Source: Limisalsivibrio acetivorans
GTDB lineage: Bacteria > Chrysiogenota > Deferribacteres > Deferribacterales > Geovibrionaceae
NCBI RefSeq assembly: GCF_000421105.1
Contig: NZ_ATWF01000001.1
Coordinates: forward strand, 530,930 to 594,929
DNA length: 64,000 nucleotides
Direction of reading: 5' to 3'
Shown here piece by piece: positions 52,345 through 61,820 of the stretch (position 1 is its first letter; each line of letters starts with the position of its first letter). The notes beneath the pieces are model-generated. The model saw nothing but the letters and a program-made list of their open reading frames with translations, searched no databases and was not told the DNA's origin. The translations under genes were made by a program, and so were the position numbers.

Positions 52345-55001
52345 GAATCACCCCTGTCTCTATATATATCCATAGCCAGCTCCTTCTCCTGTTCTATGTT
52401 ATTAATCGTTCCGTTCAGCTTTCTTCTGCGTATCTCTTCGAAGATATCACCATACATGCTTGAGGGGGGTATGCCCATACTTTTAAGATCATTTCCATCA
52501 AGCTCGGGCTCAACAAACCTGTACACCGAGAAATACTCCTTAAGAAGCCACTCGAAATCCTCGCCCATGAAAGCGCCGGCCGCCAGTATAAACTCAGTAT
52601 CCAGAACCTCAAGGGTCTCCGTTACCATAGCAGGGTTGGGCTCATCAAGCTTTTTCAACCTGCCGAGGGCACTTTTCATATCAAAGAAGCTTTTAATCAG
52701 TTCATCGTGAAGTTTCGGGCTGAGCTCAAAACGCTCTGCAAGGGATTTCATATCCTCCCATCCCAGCTCGTTGAAAAGGATAGCAAACCTCGCCTTCCAA
52801 AGCTCCGGCTTATCCTCAAACTGGAAGCAGTACCATCCGTTGATGCGCTTAACGGCATCAAAACGCCTCAGTTTGGCATCATCAAGAATAACTTTAGGAT
52901 GAAAGAAACGGAGTAGGTCGTAACGCTTCATCATATGGAGCGCATCGATGTATGCGTTTTCGCTAAGTATATACTTCAGCTCCATAAAGAGCCTCTGCCC
53001 GACAATACGGTCTATGAGGCTGAGAGATACGGCGTGCTTGAGAAGCTTTTCCGTATGGGGGCCTATATCAAACCCGAAGCGCACGGCAAAGCGTATTCCC
53101 CTGAGCGCACGTGACGGGTCATCCACAAAGCTCAGGCTGTGAAGAACCCTCACCTTACCGTCCTTAAGGTCCCTCTGGCCGCCGAAGAAGTCCAGAAGCT
53201 GGGCGAAATCCTCCCCGTTCAGCTTTACGGCCATGGCGTTTATGCTGAAATCACGCCTGTACAGATCGTTACGTATGGAGGCGTTCTCAACCTCCGGTGC
53301 GGCGGCGGGGTTCGTATAGAACTCGGTACGGGATGTGGCGAAATCCACCCTGAAATCATCGGGGAAGATAACGACAGCGGTCTTGAACTTGAAATGCTCC
53401 GACACCCTCGCACCGTTACTCTGGGCAAACCGTTTGGCAAGCTTTGGAGCGTCCCCCTCCACCACGATATCTATATCCATGTTTTCTCTGTCCATCAGGA
53501 GATCCCGAACAACTCCGCCGACAAGATAGGCGCTGTAGCCCATCTTTGAAGCGAGTTCCCCAACCTCTTTGAGGATAGCGGTTATCCTTTCCGACATCCT
53601 GTTTTCCAGCAGGGATTTTATAACACGTATCCTCGCAGGCCCCTCACCCTCGGTTCGTCCGTGCATGTAGCGGGGCATCCTGCTTATCTCCTCGTGCATC
53701 ATGCGAAGGAGATCGGTTCTGGTTATGACACCAAGAAGCTTACCCTCACGCACAACGGGGAGCATCTTCTGGTTGTTGTTAAGCATAACCCTTTCCGCCT
53801 CATAGTAAGGTATATCGGGCTCCACCGTTTCGAACTCGATCTGCATAAGCGAGTTCACAGGCTCACCCTTGAGACCATGCTTCATGCCGGAAAGGATATC
53901 CTTTCTGGATATAAGCCCCACTGGCAGTCCATTCTCCACCACGGGCATCATATTAAGGTTGTATTTCATAAAAAGATCCATGGCGGTCTCGAAGCTCTCT
54001 GTAACGGGAACACTCTTTACAGGGCTTGTCATAATGTCCCCCGCATAACGTACCGGCCGCACCTCTTCCCTTATTACAGAGCGGAGCTTCTCCATAGTTT
54101 CATGGAGGGTCATATCCTTAACTATGGAGCTCGCCGCCGTGGGATGTCCCCCTCCGCCGAAACGGTATATAACCGAAGAGGCGTTTACCTCATCCACCCT
54201 GCTCCTTCCGATGAGAACGATACGCTCACCTGCACGCACAGCAATAAAGAGGGCATCCATCCCCTCCATATCCATAATCCTGTGGGCGAGGTACGCTATC
54301 TCGCCAAGGTATTTGTCCACAGAGGCCTGACTCACCCCAACGGATATACCGTGGAATTTCATCGTCATCATATTAAGCAGAAGCTCGTTCAGCACAAACA
54401 CATGCTCACGGCTGAGATCCCGCTTTATGTACTCGCTTATATAGTCGAGATCCGCTCCCCTCTCGAGGAGTTTGGCCGCTGTACGGATATCATCGGGCGT
54501 GGTGCTTTTGAATGTTAGCAGTCCGGTATCTTCGTATATGCCTAAGGCCATGAGCGAGGCGAGCCTTTCGGGTATCTCAAGCCCCGCCTCCTCTATCCGC
54601 TTATATATTATGGTGACGGAAGCACCCAGCTCCTCCACGTATGATTCATCCCCTTCCATATCCATACCGTGGGCGGGGTGATGATCGTATATGATTATCT
54701 TCTTCGCCCTCTCCGCGAGTACGGCGAGGGAGCCGAGACGTTCTGCAAGCTTGCAGTCGGTTATAACAAGGAGATCTAGACTTCCTATCTCCTCTATCTC
54801 CTTATCTTTCAGCCTTCTTATGGGGAGTTCCGACTCGGCATGGTCCTTGATGAACTTGTCAACATTGGGCTCATAGGATGTAGCTGTGAGAACCAGATCG
54901 CAACCGTGGAGAAACCTTGCGGCACACGCTCCGGCAACGGCATCGAAGTCCGGTGTTTTATGTGTAATGACAGCACTCTTTATCTCAGAAGTCTTTATCA
55001 A
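52341..55001 (-). CDS. DHH-CBS-tRNA nucleotidyltransferase fusion
   Basis: About 886 residues with three parts: a DHH/DHHA1 phosphoesterase region (about 1-310, YDHHPAHGMD, GGGGHPTAASS), two CBS domains (about 315-440) and a class-II tRNA nucleotidyltransferase (about 465-880) with YLVGGVVRDLL and DIDIVVEG holding the catalytic Asp pair. This layout belongs to the A-adding or CCA-adding enzymes of Aquifex-like and related phyla; which nucleotide it adds cannot be read from sequence. The frame opens at an ATG at 55031, but a TTG at 55001 overlaps the xer stop (TTGA) and has GGGAG 6 bases upstream, so I prefer that start. Confidence 0.88.
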   Translation of the reverse strand: MIKTSEIKSAVITHKTPDFDAVAGACAARFLHGCDLVLTATSYEPNVDKFIKDHAESELPIRRLKDKEIEEIGSLDLLVITDCKLAERLGSLAVLAERAKKIIIYDHHPAHGMDMEGDESYVEELGASVTIIYKRIEEAGLEIPERLASLMALGIYEDTGLLTFKSTTPDDIRTAAKLLERGADLDYISEYIKRDLSREHVFVLNELLLNMMTMKFHGISVGVSQASVDKYLGEIAYLAHRIMDMEGMDALFIAVRAGERIVLIGRSRVDEVNASSVIYRFGGGGHPTAASSIVKDMTLHETMEKLRSVIREEVRPVRYAGDIMTSPVKSVPVTESFETAMDLFMKYNLNMMPVVENGLPVGLISRKDILSGMKHGLKGEPVNSLMQIEFETVEPDIPYYEAERVMLNNNQKMLPVVREGKLLGVITRTDLLRMMHEEISRMPRYMHGRTEGEGPARIRVIKSLLENRMSERITAILKEVGELASKMGYSAYLVGGVVRDLLMDRENMDIDIVVEGDAPKLAKRFAQSNGARVSEHFKFKTAVVIFPDDFRVDFATSRTEFYTNPAAAPEVENASIRNDLYRRDFSINAMAVKLNGEDFAQLLDFFGGQRDLKDGKVRVLHSLSFVDDPSRALRGIRFAVRFGFDIGPHTEKLLKHAVSLSLIDRIVGQRLFMELKYILSENAYIDALHMMKRYDLLRFFHPKVILDDAKLRRFDAVKRINGWYCFQFEDKPELWKARFAILFNELGWEDMKSLAERFELSPKLHDELIKSFFDMKSALGRLKKLDEPNPAMVTETLEVLDTEFILAAGAFMGEDFEWLLKEYFSVYRFVEPELDGNDLKSMGIPPSSMYGDIFEEIRRRKLNGTINNIEQEKELAMDIYRDRGDS

Positions 55002-55909
55002 CTCTTTCTCCCTCGGAATCTCGGGTGGCATGCCTCCAGGACGTTTCGGGCCTTATCGTCGGAGACATGGGTGTATATCTCGGTGGTGGAGATGCTTGAG
55101 TGCCCGAGAAACATCTGTATCGTACGCAAGTCTGCGCCGTTTGTCAGCAGATGTGTTGCAAAGGAGTGCCTCAAAGTATGGGGAGAAACCTTCTTGGTGA
55201 TCCCGGCACTTTCGCAGTATTTCCTCACAAGCACCCAGACGTACTCCCTCCTGAGCCCTCCGTTACGGTTGTTCATGAAAAGATATCCCGGATCATCCCC
55301 CTTGACGAAATCCTCCCTCCGTATAAGCAGATAGGTTTCAAGACGCTCCTGTAAAGACTGGTATATGGGGACAATCCTCTGCTTACTACCCTTTCCGGTT
55401 ACTTTGACGATCCCCCTTCGCATATCAACATTGGCGACCTTGATATTAACAAGTTCGCTGACTCGTATACCCGTGGAATACAGCATCTCAAGCATGGTTC
55501 TGTCGCGGTAGCCTGCTGCGAAGTTTTCATCGGGTGCATCAAGGAGTGCATCGATCTCATCGAAATTGAGAAACTCCGGCAGCTTCCCCCATTTGGAGGG
55601 CTTTGTGATCATGCTCACAGGGTTTGAGCTCTTTATCCGTTCCTTTATCAGGAAGTCGAAATACTGGGAGATGCCGGAAAGCCTCCTCTGTATGGTTTCA
55701 ACGCTGAGTCCTTCGGAGCGGAGCTTTGTCATATACTCTACGATATCGCCAGGCTGCGCCTCCTCTGACTCCCCTTCTATCTTTGTCAAATAATCCCTGG
55801 TATCAGCAATATAAGCATTAACCGAGTTTTCAGACAAACCCAGCTCGCTATAAAGATACTGCTTAAAAGCCTTTATCAGACGCATCTTATCCATAATCGT
55901 TTTTACCAC
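54998..55909 (-). CDS. Tyrosine recombinase, XerC/XerD type
   Basis: A 303-residue recombinase. SAM-like N-terminal domain (about 1-100) and catalytic domain (110-303) with Arg in LYSTGIRVSEL, Lys in VTGKGSKQR, the HTLRHSFATHLL box, LGHSSISTTEIYTHV and the nucleophile Tyr in that last motif. Length and motifs match chromosome-dimer-resolving Xer proteins; whether it is XerC, XerD or XerH cannot be decided here. First gene of the minus-strand run ending at recO. Confidence 0.9.
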   Translation of the reverse strand: MVKTIMDKMRLIKAFKQYLYSELGLSENSVNAYIADTRDYLTKIEGESEEAQPGDIVEYMTKLRSEGLSVETIQRRLSGISQYFDFLIKERIKSSNPVSMITKPSKWGKLPEFLNFDEIDALLDAPDENFAAGYRDRTMLEMLYSTGIRVSELVNIKVANVDMRRGIVKVTGKGSKQRIVPIYQSLQERLETYLLIRREDFVKGDDPGYLFMNNRNGGLRREYVWVLVRKYCESAGITKKVSPHTLRHSFATHLLTNGADLRTIQMFLGHSSISTTEIYTHVSDDKARNVLEACHPRFRGRKS

Positions 55910-56414
55910 ATAGCGGATCGCATAGCAACGAGGCTGAACACCGTATTTTTTTAAAAAAATTTACTTGTTAACACGCCTCCATGGAGGGAAAATTGTTTTT
56001 CGTTTTTTAATGATAAAACCGCAGCTACTCACAATAAACTTTTTTACTATTCTTTTATATTCTCATTATCACCCACCTGTTATACGTACAATAATCATAA
56101 AGCATATGATACTTAATATTATGATAATCACTCATGTTATTGTTTATTTTTCATTGATAATTTCTATTACTAGATGCTACATGCTCATTTTAGAACGCTC
56201 AGCGTTTTTTTGAACCATATAATAATCAGGAATATAAAATACACTGTTATAGATATTCTATATTATACTATTAATTAATTTTTTTGGTCTGACCATTCCT
56301 CAAAAAAGGGTTCAAAAATGTCGTTATTCAATTTTATGTTGACTATAAATCAACACCCCTGTAATCTTTGGACAGAGAAAAAAAGAAGAATATTCCAGAT
56401 AAAGGAGGAAATAC
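55910..56414. other. AT-rich divergent intergenic region
   Basis: A 505-base spacer between xer and the malic enzyme-phosphotransacetylase gene. It is very AT-rich with homopolymer runs. A promoter for the plus-strand gene is visible at 56339-56367. The only open frame of note (55965-56213) is low-complexity and has no ribosome site. Nothing else is seen. Confidence 0.6.
56339..56367 (+). promoter_or_regulatory. Promoter of the malic enzyme-Pta fusion gene
   Basis: TTGACT (56339-56344) and TAATCT (56362-56367) with a 17-base spacer, 48 bases before the start codon, which has AAAGGAGG upstream. Confidence 0.65.
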
Positions 56415-58691
56415 ATGGAAAAAAAGACCGGAAAAAGCACGGTGCAGGAAGCACTTGACTATCATAAGGGCACTCGCCCGGGTAAGATCGAAGTTGTGGC
56501 AACAAAGCCCTGTTTCACCCAGAAGGATCTCTCCCTCGCATACTCTCCCGGCGTTGCTGAGCCCTGCCGTGAAATAGAAAAGAATCCCGAAACAGTTTAT
56601 GACTATACATCAAAAGGAAACCTCGTAGCAGTTCTCTCCAACGGTAGTGCGGTTCTCGGCCTCGGAAACATCGGAGCCCTCGCAGGAAAGCCCGTTATGG
56701 AGGGTAAAGGCGTTCTTTTCAAGCGTTTCGCCGATGTTGATGTTTATGACATCGAAGTAAACTCCCAGAACCCCGACGATGTTATCAAGGCGTGTGAGCT
56801 CCTTGAGCCCACCTTCGGAGGAATCAACCTTGAGGACATCAAAGCCCCCGACTGCTTCTACATCGAAGAAACTCTCAGGGAATCCCTTAACATCCCCGTT
56901 TTCCACGACGACCAGCACGGTACGGCTATCATCGCCCTCGCAGCCCTTGTTAACGCCCTTGAGCTCATCGATAAGGACATCGCAGACATCGTAACCGTAA
57001 TAAACGGTGCAGGTGCTGCCGGTATCGCCATTGGCAAGCTCATGGTTCTCATGGGAGCCACCAAGGAAAATATCATCATGTGCGACTCCAAGGGTGTTAT
57101 CTATAAGGGTCGTAAGGAAGGAATGAACAAATACAAGGATGAGTTTGCAGTAACCACAGACAAGCGCACCCTTGAGGATGTTATGGACGGCGCAGACGTA
57201 TTCCTCGGCCTCTCCATCAAGGATGCAGTTTCAAAGTCTATGGTTAAGTCCATGGCCAGAAACCCCATCATCATGGCTATGGCAAACCCCGATCCCGAAA
57301 TCCTCCCCGAGGTTGTTGAGGAAGTAAGGGGTGACGCTATCATGGCCACCGGCCGTTCCGACTACCCCAACCAGGTTAACAACGTTCTCGGATTCCCCTT
57401 CATCTTCCGCGGCGCTCTCGATATACGTGCAAGTGCCATCAACGAAGAGATGAAGCTCGCCGCTGTTTACGCCCTGGCAGAGCTCGCCAAGCAGGAAGTA
57501 CCCGAAAGCGTGTGCAAGGCATACGGTGTTGACAGGATCGAGTTCGGCAAGGACTACATCATCCCCAAACCCTTCGATCCCAGGGTTCTCACCTTCGTAG
57601 CCCCCGCCATCGCCAAAGCCGGTATGGACACAGGCGTTGCCAGAAAGAACATCGAAGACTTCGATGCATATAAGAGCCACCTCGAATCAAGACTCTCCTT
57701 CGCCAAGGAGTTCACCAACCACATCATCGAGGTCGCTAAGCGTTCACCCAGAAGACTCGTTCTCCCCGAAGGTGAATACGCAAAGGTTATCAGCGCAGCA
57801 GCCAAGATACAGGCAGAGGGAATCGCAAAGCCCATCCTTCTCGGCTCCGAGAAGCGTATCAAGGCCATCGCCGATGAGATCCATGTGGACATCTCTGGAA
57901 TTGAGATCATCGAGCCCAGAGAGTCCGACAAGGTTGAAGAGTACGCAGAGGCCCTCCACAAGCTCCGTGCCAGAAAGGGTATCACCATGGCCGAGGCACG
58001 CAAGCGTGTGAGCAAGATCAGCGACTACTACGCAGTTATGATGATCAACCAGGGTGATGCAGACTGCCTCCTCAACGGATACGCAAGAAACTACCCCGAT
58101 GCGGTTAAACCCCTCCTTGAAACACTCCCCCTTGAGGACGGATACTCATTCCCCTCAGGCTCATACTTCATGGTATTCAAAGACAGGGTCGTACTCTGCG
58201 CAGATACCACAGTATCTATAGACCCCAGCTCTGAGCAGCTCGCCCAGATCGCTCTGCAGTCTGCGGACACTATGCGCAAGTTTGAGATGGATGCCAAGGT
58301 TGCAATGCTCTCCTACTCCAACTTCGGCTCAGTCCGCAACGCCGGTACAAAGAAGATCACCGAAGCTATCAAGCTTGTTAAGGAGCGTAAGCCCGAGCTC
58401 GTTATCGACGGTGAGATGCAGGCGGATACAGCTGTTTATGCACCCATCGCAGAAGAGGCGTTCCCCTTCTCCGAGATCAAAGGTGATGCAAGCGTACTCG
58501 TGTTCCCCGACCTCGAGTCCGGCAACAGTGCATACAAGCTCCTCTGGAGGCTCGGCGGCGGTATCGCAGTTGGTCCCGTTCTTCAGGGATTCAAGAACTC
58601 CGTACACGTTCTCCAGAGAGGAAGCGACGTAAACGAAATAGTAAACATGGCAGCCATCGCAGTGGTGGACTGCATAGAGAAATGTAAGTAA
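56415..58691 (+). CDS. maeB: Malic enzyme-phosphotransacetylase fusion (MaeB)
   Basis: A 758-residue protein of the MaeB type. Residues 1-430 are a malic enzyme ([11 protein letters not shown] with the catalytic Tyr, [39 protein letters not shown]) and residues 440-758 a phosphotransacetylase-like domain ([34 protein letters not shown]). In studied MaeB proteins the C-terminal part senses acetyl-CoA and regulates activity, with NADP preferred. It makes pyruvate from malate. Its codon use is strongly biased (C-ending), like a highly expressed gene. It has its own promoter and terminator. Confidence 0.93.
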   Translation: MEKKTGKSTVQEALDYHKGTRPGKIEVVATKPCFTQKDLSLAYSPGVAEPCREIEKNPETVYDYTSKGNLVAVLSNGSAVLGLGNIGALAGKPVMEGKGVLFKRFADVDVYDIEVNSQNPDDVIKACELLEPTFGGINLEDIKAPDCFYIEETLRESLNIPVFHDDQHGTAIIALAALVNALELIDKDIADIVTVINGAGAAGIAIGKLMVLMGATKENIIMCDSKGVIYKGRKEGMNKYKDEFAVTTDKRTLEDVMDGADVFLGLSIKDAVSKSMVKSMARNPIIMAMANPDPEILPEVVEEVRGDAIMATGRSDYPNQVNNVLGFPFIFRGALDIRASAINEEMKLAAVYALAELAKQEVPESVCKAYGVDRIEFGKDYIIPKPFDPRVLTFVAPAIAKAGMDTGVARKNIEDFDAYKSHLESRLSFAKEFTNHIIEVAKRSPRRLVLPEGEYAKVISAAAKIQAEGIAKPILLGSEKRIKAIADEIHVDISGIEIIEPRESDKVEEYAEALHKLRARKGITMAEARKRVSKISDYYAVMMINQGDADCLLNGYARNYPDAVKPLLETLPLEDGYSFPSGSYFMVFKDRVVLCADTTVSIDPSSEQLAQIALQSADTMRKFEMDAKVAMLSYSNFGSVRNAGTKKITEAIKLVKERKPELVIDGEMQADTAVYAPIAEEAFPFSEIKGDASVLVFPDLESGNSAYKLLWRLGGGIAVGPVLQGFKNSVHVLQRGSDVNEIVNMAAIAVVDCIEKCK

Positions 58692-58716
58692 TCACCTCCT
58701 TGATTTCTTACCGCGA

Positions 58717-58747
58717 GAAAGGGGGACTGTTTTCAGTCCCCCTTTTT
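58717..58747 (+). terminator. Terminator of maeB
   Basis: Stem GGGGGACTG/CAGTCCCCC (58721-58742) with a short loop and T6. Confidence 0.95.
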
Positions 58748-58869
58748 TGATCCTTTAATACCCTGTTCCCCCTTATTTTTTTTCATCCCTCTTGAAATAC
58801 ACGCCGAATACAAATATCCTGTTCATCTGCGATCCCTTCTGCGAAGGGAAATAAGGCAGAGGTGATTTT

Positions 58870-60570
58870 ATGGAACTCATTAATGTACTATCCCAAGAGA
58901 AGAGTCTTTATCTTCTTCAGCATAAAGATAATCCTGTAAAATGGCAGACATGGGGGGATGATGCCTTCAAGATGGCGAGGGAGCTTGACCGCCCTGTGTT
59001 TCTCAGCATCGGCTACTCCTCCTGTCACTGGTGCCACGTTATGGAGGCGGAATCCTTCGTAAACGATAAAACAGCCAAGATACTGAACGAAAAGTTCATA
59101 CCCATAAAGGTGGACAGGGAGGAATTCCCCGACATCGATAAACGCTACCAGTTCTATCTCCAAACAATAAACCAACAGGGTGGCTGGCCCCTGAGTATAT
59201 TCCTGCTCCCCGATGGAACCCCCTTCTATGGCGGAACGTACTTCCCGGGTGAATCGAAATACAGCCTCCCGGCCTTCTCCGAGGTGCTGGAGAAGATCTA
59301 CGAGATGTACATGAACGATAGGGAGCATGTTAAGGAGACGGCGGACAACTACCGCAACTTCCTCATGGACTTTAAACAGACAAAATTCAGCCTTGATGAG
59401 CTGGATGAAACGCCCCTATCCGCCTTTGATAACGAGTTCTTCCGTATCATGGATATGGAGAAGGGGGGCTTCGGCGCCGGTGCACGCTTTCCTCAGGTCC
59501 CTTCCCTGCTTTATCTGCTGGAACGGTACGACAACGAACGCATCGCCTCCTTCCTTAAAAAGACTGCGGATATGATGTGCTGCAGGGGGATCTTCGACCA
59601 CATAAACGGCGGCTTCTTTCGATACACCATCGATAAGGAATGGCATACCCCCCATTTCGAGAAGATGCTTTACGATCAAGCTCTTAACTCAATATTCCTC
59701 ATAAGGATGTTCATGGCCACAGATAACCCGCTATACCTGCATGTAGCCCGCAAGACTATAGACTTCACCCTTGATAACTTCAACACAGACTTCGGACTCC
59801 TTTCCTCCATGGATGCAGACAGCCCCGATGAAAACGGCAAGATGAGCGAGGGTAATTACTACAAGATACTGCAGAAGGACCTCAAGGCCCTTGATGAGGG
59901 TGAGCGAGAAAATTTCATGGCCCATGTTTACCCCCAGCACGGCGTTGCCCAGTTCGCCTCTGCGGACTATGAAACATACCTGAAGATAGAGCCCCTCTTT
60001 GAGAAGATTGCTGAAAGTATGGATGAGAGAATGCCCCCGGCGAAGGACAACAAGGTTATCCTCGCATGGAACGCCCTCTTCTGCCGTGCAGTGCTGGAGC
60101 TTTTCGAAGCCTCCGGCGAGGAGTTCTATCTGGAGCGGGCGAAGGCTCTGCTCGGTAAGATAGAATACTTCCATGTGGACGGAACATCCCTATTCCGTGT
60201 GAACTATGAGGGGGAGACCCACCGCCACGTAACTCTTGAGGACTACGCATGCCTTGCGAACCTTCATACAGCGTTCTTCGAGATAACCAACGAAAAGGAT
60301 TTCCTCGTAAGGGCATCCGCCATTATGGAGAGAGCCGTTAACGACTTCACCGACGGTGGTCTGCTTTACTTGGACCGTGAGCACAGAACCCTGGAAACCT
60401 TCGATGACTCCATGCCAGCTCCCTCCGGAATGATCGTTGCGGATCTGGCCGTTTACGGCGGTTATATGGGTGTTGAGATATCCCCCGATCAGTTGAATTT
60501 CACAGCCGACAGGATCATGAAATACCCCACAGCCCACGCAACCGCTTTGAAAGGGCTTCGGGTTGACTAG
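58870..60570 (+). CDS. YyaL/DUF255 thioredoxin-domain protein
   Basis: A 566-residue protein of the YyaL/spermatogenesis-associated-20 family. The N-terminal thioredoxin-like domain (about 1-165) has the C-x2-C site in SSCHWCHVMEAESF and IKVDREEFPDID; the rest is an (alpha/alpha)6-barrel resembling N-acylglucosamine 2-epimerases, with HFEKMLYDQA near 260. Family members are usually around 650-700 residues, so this one is shorter at the C-terminus. Function is not established in any bacterium. A small lipoprotein gene overlaps its end. Confidence 0.86.
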   Translation: MELINVLSQEKSLYLLQHKDNPVKWQTWGDDAFKMARELDRPVFLSIGYSSCHWCHVMEAESFVNDKTAKILNEKFIPIKVDREEFPDIDKRYQFYLQTINQQGGWPLSIFLLPDGTPFYGGTYFPGESKYSLPAFSEVLEKIYEMYMNDREHVKETADNYRNFLMDFKQTKFSLDELDETPLSAFDNEFFRIMDMEKGGFGAGARFPQVPSLLYLLERYDNERIASFLKKTADMMCCRGIFDHINGGFFRYTIDKEWHTPHFEKMLYDQALNSIFLIRMFMATDNPLYLHVARKTIDFTLDNFNTDFGLLSSMDADSPDENGKMSEGNYYKILQKDLKALDEGERENFMAHVYPQHGVAQFASADYETYLKIEPLFEKIAESMDERMPPAKDNKVILAWNALFCRAVLELFEASGEEFYLERAKALLGKIEYFHVDGTSLFRVNYEGETHRHVTLEDYACLANLHTAFFEITNEKDFLVRASAIMERAVNDFTDGGLLYLDREHRTLETFDDSMPAPSGMIVADLAVYGGYMGVEISPDQLNFTADRIMKYPTAHATALKGLRVD

Positions 60571-60700
60571 GCTCATAATACTTCTGGCGGCTCTGATAAC
60601 CCTGACAGGGTGCAAAACCACGGTTCAGGGTGATATTCAGCCCGTCCAGGGTGGAAAAATGAGCGTCAAACAAGGCTATAGTGGTAAAATGGGTAAATAA
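60563..60700 (+). CDS. Very small lipoprotein (45 residues)
   Basis: From a TTG start at 60563 with AAAGGG 7 bases upstream, this frame encodes 45 residues: a short signal peptide (Thr-Arg then LIILLAALITLTGC) with a good lipobox and Cys17, then a Gly/Gln/Lys-rich tail. It overlaps the yyaL-like stop by 8 bases and ends 18 bases before the next lipoprotein gene. The placement, start and lipobox support a real gene; function unknown. Confidence 0.65.
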   Translation: MTRLIILLAALITLTGCKTTVQGDIQPVQGGKMSVKQGYSGKMGK

Positions 60701-60718
60701 CATTTCGGAGAAATAGAT

Positions 60719-61699
60719 ATGAAGAAACTGCGACTGATAATCTGCATACTCCTTACCGCCGCCCTCTTCGGATGCGGTTACGGAAACGATGCCCTCAGGG
60801 ATGAAGACAGCGAAGACACCACCGGCGACAACATCACCTACTCACAGAACGACCTAAGCGGTGAGTGGCGTCAAGTAATGATATCCGCCGCAAGCGATAT
60901 GGACAGCTACGCAACCGCCTATATCAACGACGGCTCCCTCGACTACACCATCAACGAAAAAGGGATGGTGCAAAGTGATCAGAGCGGCTGGCACGGCTAC
61001 ATGGACAAACATCGCACCGTAACCGCCTTTGCAGGCGACGGTGCACTCCTCGGGCTTATGCTTAAAGAGGGGAGCTATGATGACGGGGATCTCAGCGGAA
61101 CATGGTACCTGACCTCGCTTACCACTGGTGCAGATGCCCCGGGATTTATGCGTGGAAGCATCTCCGTGGACTCGGATCAGGAATTCACCATAGCCGGTGT
61201 CGATGAGGATGACAACCCCCTCGCAGATACGGGTGAGCTCTATCTTACGGGAACCAGGATAGGCATGGTCGAAGACTCGGACTTCACAGGATACATGGAT
61301 AGCGGCAAGACCGTTATCTCCGCTGTGGATGTCTCTGACGACGAAATGTCTTACGACCTGTATACCCTTCTCAAGAAAGGTGATTCCTACACCTATTACG
61401 ATTGGGAGGGGAAATGGTATGCGGTCGCAATGCAGACAGGGAGCAACGAATACTACAGAGCAGGGGAAGCGGAGCTTTTCATGGACGGTGCCTACTGCAT
61501 GTATTTCGATAACGGAACCGCCGGAAACGTCTGCGGGAACGCCGTTGTAAACACCACAGGCCTCATCGAAATGGACGATGATATCCGCTGTTTCATGGAT
61601 GCAGGTAAAACTGTTATCTCATGTGTAGGTGAAGACCCGGATTCAGAAGATACAACCATGTACATACTGGTAAAGAGCGATTACAAGGACGAAGATTAA
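60719..61699 (+). CDS. Triple-repeat lipoprotein
   Basis: A 326-residue lipoprotein (lipobox LFGC, Cys19), very acidic after an Asp/Glu linker. Three repeats of 80-100 residues start at LSGEWRQVMIS (about 46), LSGTWYLTSLTTG (about 124) and WEGKWYAVAMQTG (about 227); each goes on to a GYMD or CFMD motif (WHGYMDKHRTV, FTGYMDSGKTV, IRCFMDAGKTV) and a strand ending in LLxKxGS or LVKSD. The repeat shape suggests lipocalin-like or beta-sandwich domains. No family recognised. Confidence 0.8.
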   Translation: MKKLRLIICILLTAALFGCGYGNDALRDEDSEDTTGDNITYSQNDLSGEWRQVMISAASDMDSYATAYINDGSLDYTINEKGMVQSDQSGWHGYMDKHRTVTAFAGDGALLGLMLKEGSYDDGDLSGTWYLTSLTTGADAPGFMRGSISVDSDQEFTIAGVDEDDNPLADTGELYLTGTRIGMVEDSDFTGYMDSGKTVISAVDVSDDEMSYDLYTLLKKGDSYTYYDWEGKWYAVAMQTGSNEYYRAGEAELFMDGAYCMYFDNGTAGNVCGNAVVNTTGLIEMDDDIRCFMDAGKTVISCVGEDPDSEDTTMYILVKSDYKDED

Positions 61700-61703
61700 C
61701 ATA

Positions 61704-61733
61704 TCGGGGGTTTTATACCCCCGTTTGCTTTTC
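61704..61733 (+). terminator. Terminator of the triple-repeat lipoprotein gene
   Basis: Stem CGGGGG/CCCCCG (61705-61723) with a 7-base loop, followed by a T-rich but interrupted tail. Confidence 0.7.
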
Positions 61734-61820
61734 ACACCTGACATTTATTGATTTGACACCCGCCTTTTTTTATGCCCATAATTCCAATAGTTTAAAGCCT
61801 TTTTATTTGGTGGTGACAAT

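Noticed and set aside
55965-56213. 82-codon plus-strand frame between xer and maeB
   Set aside because: Low-complexity AT-rich sequence, no ribosome site, composition of a non-coding spacer.
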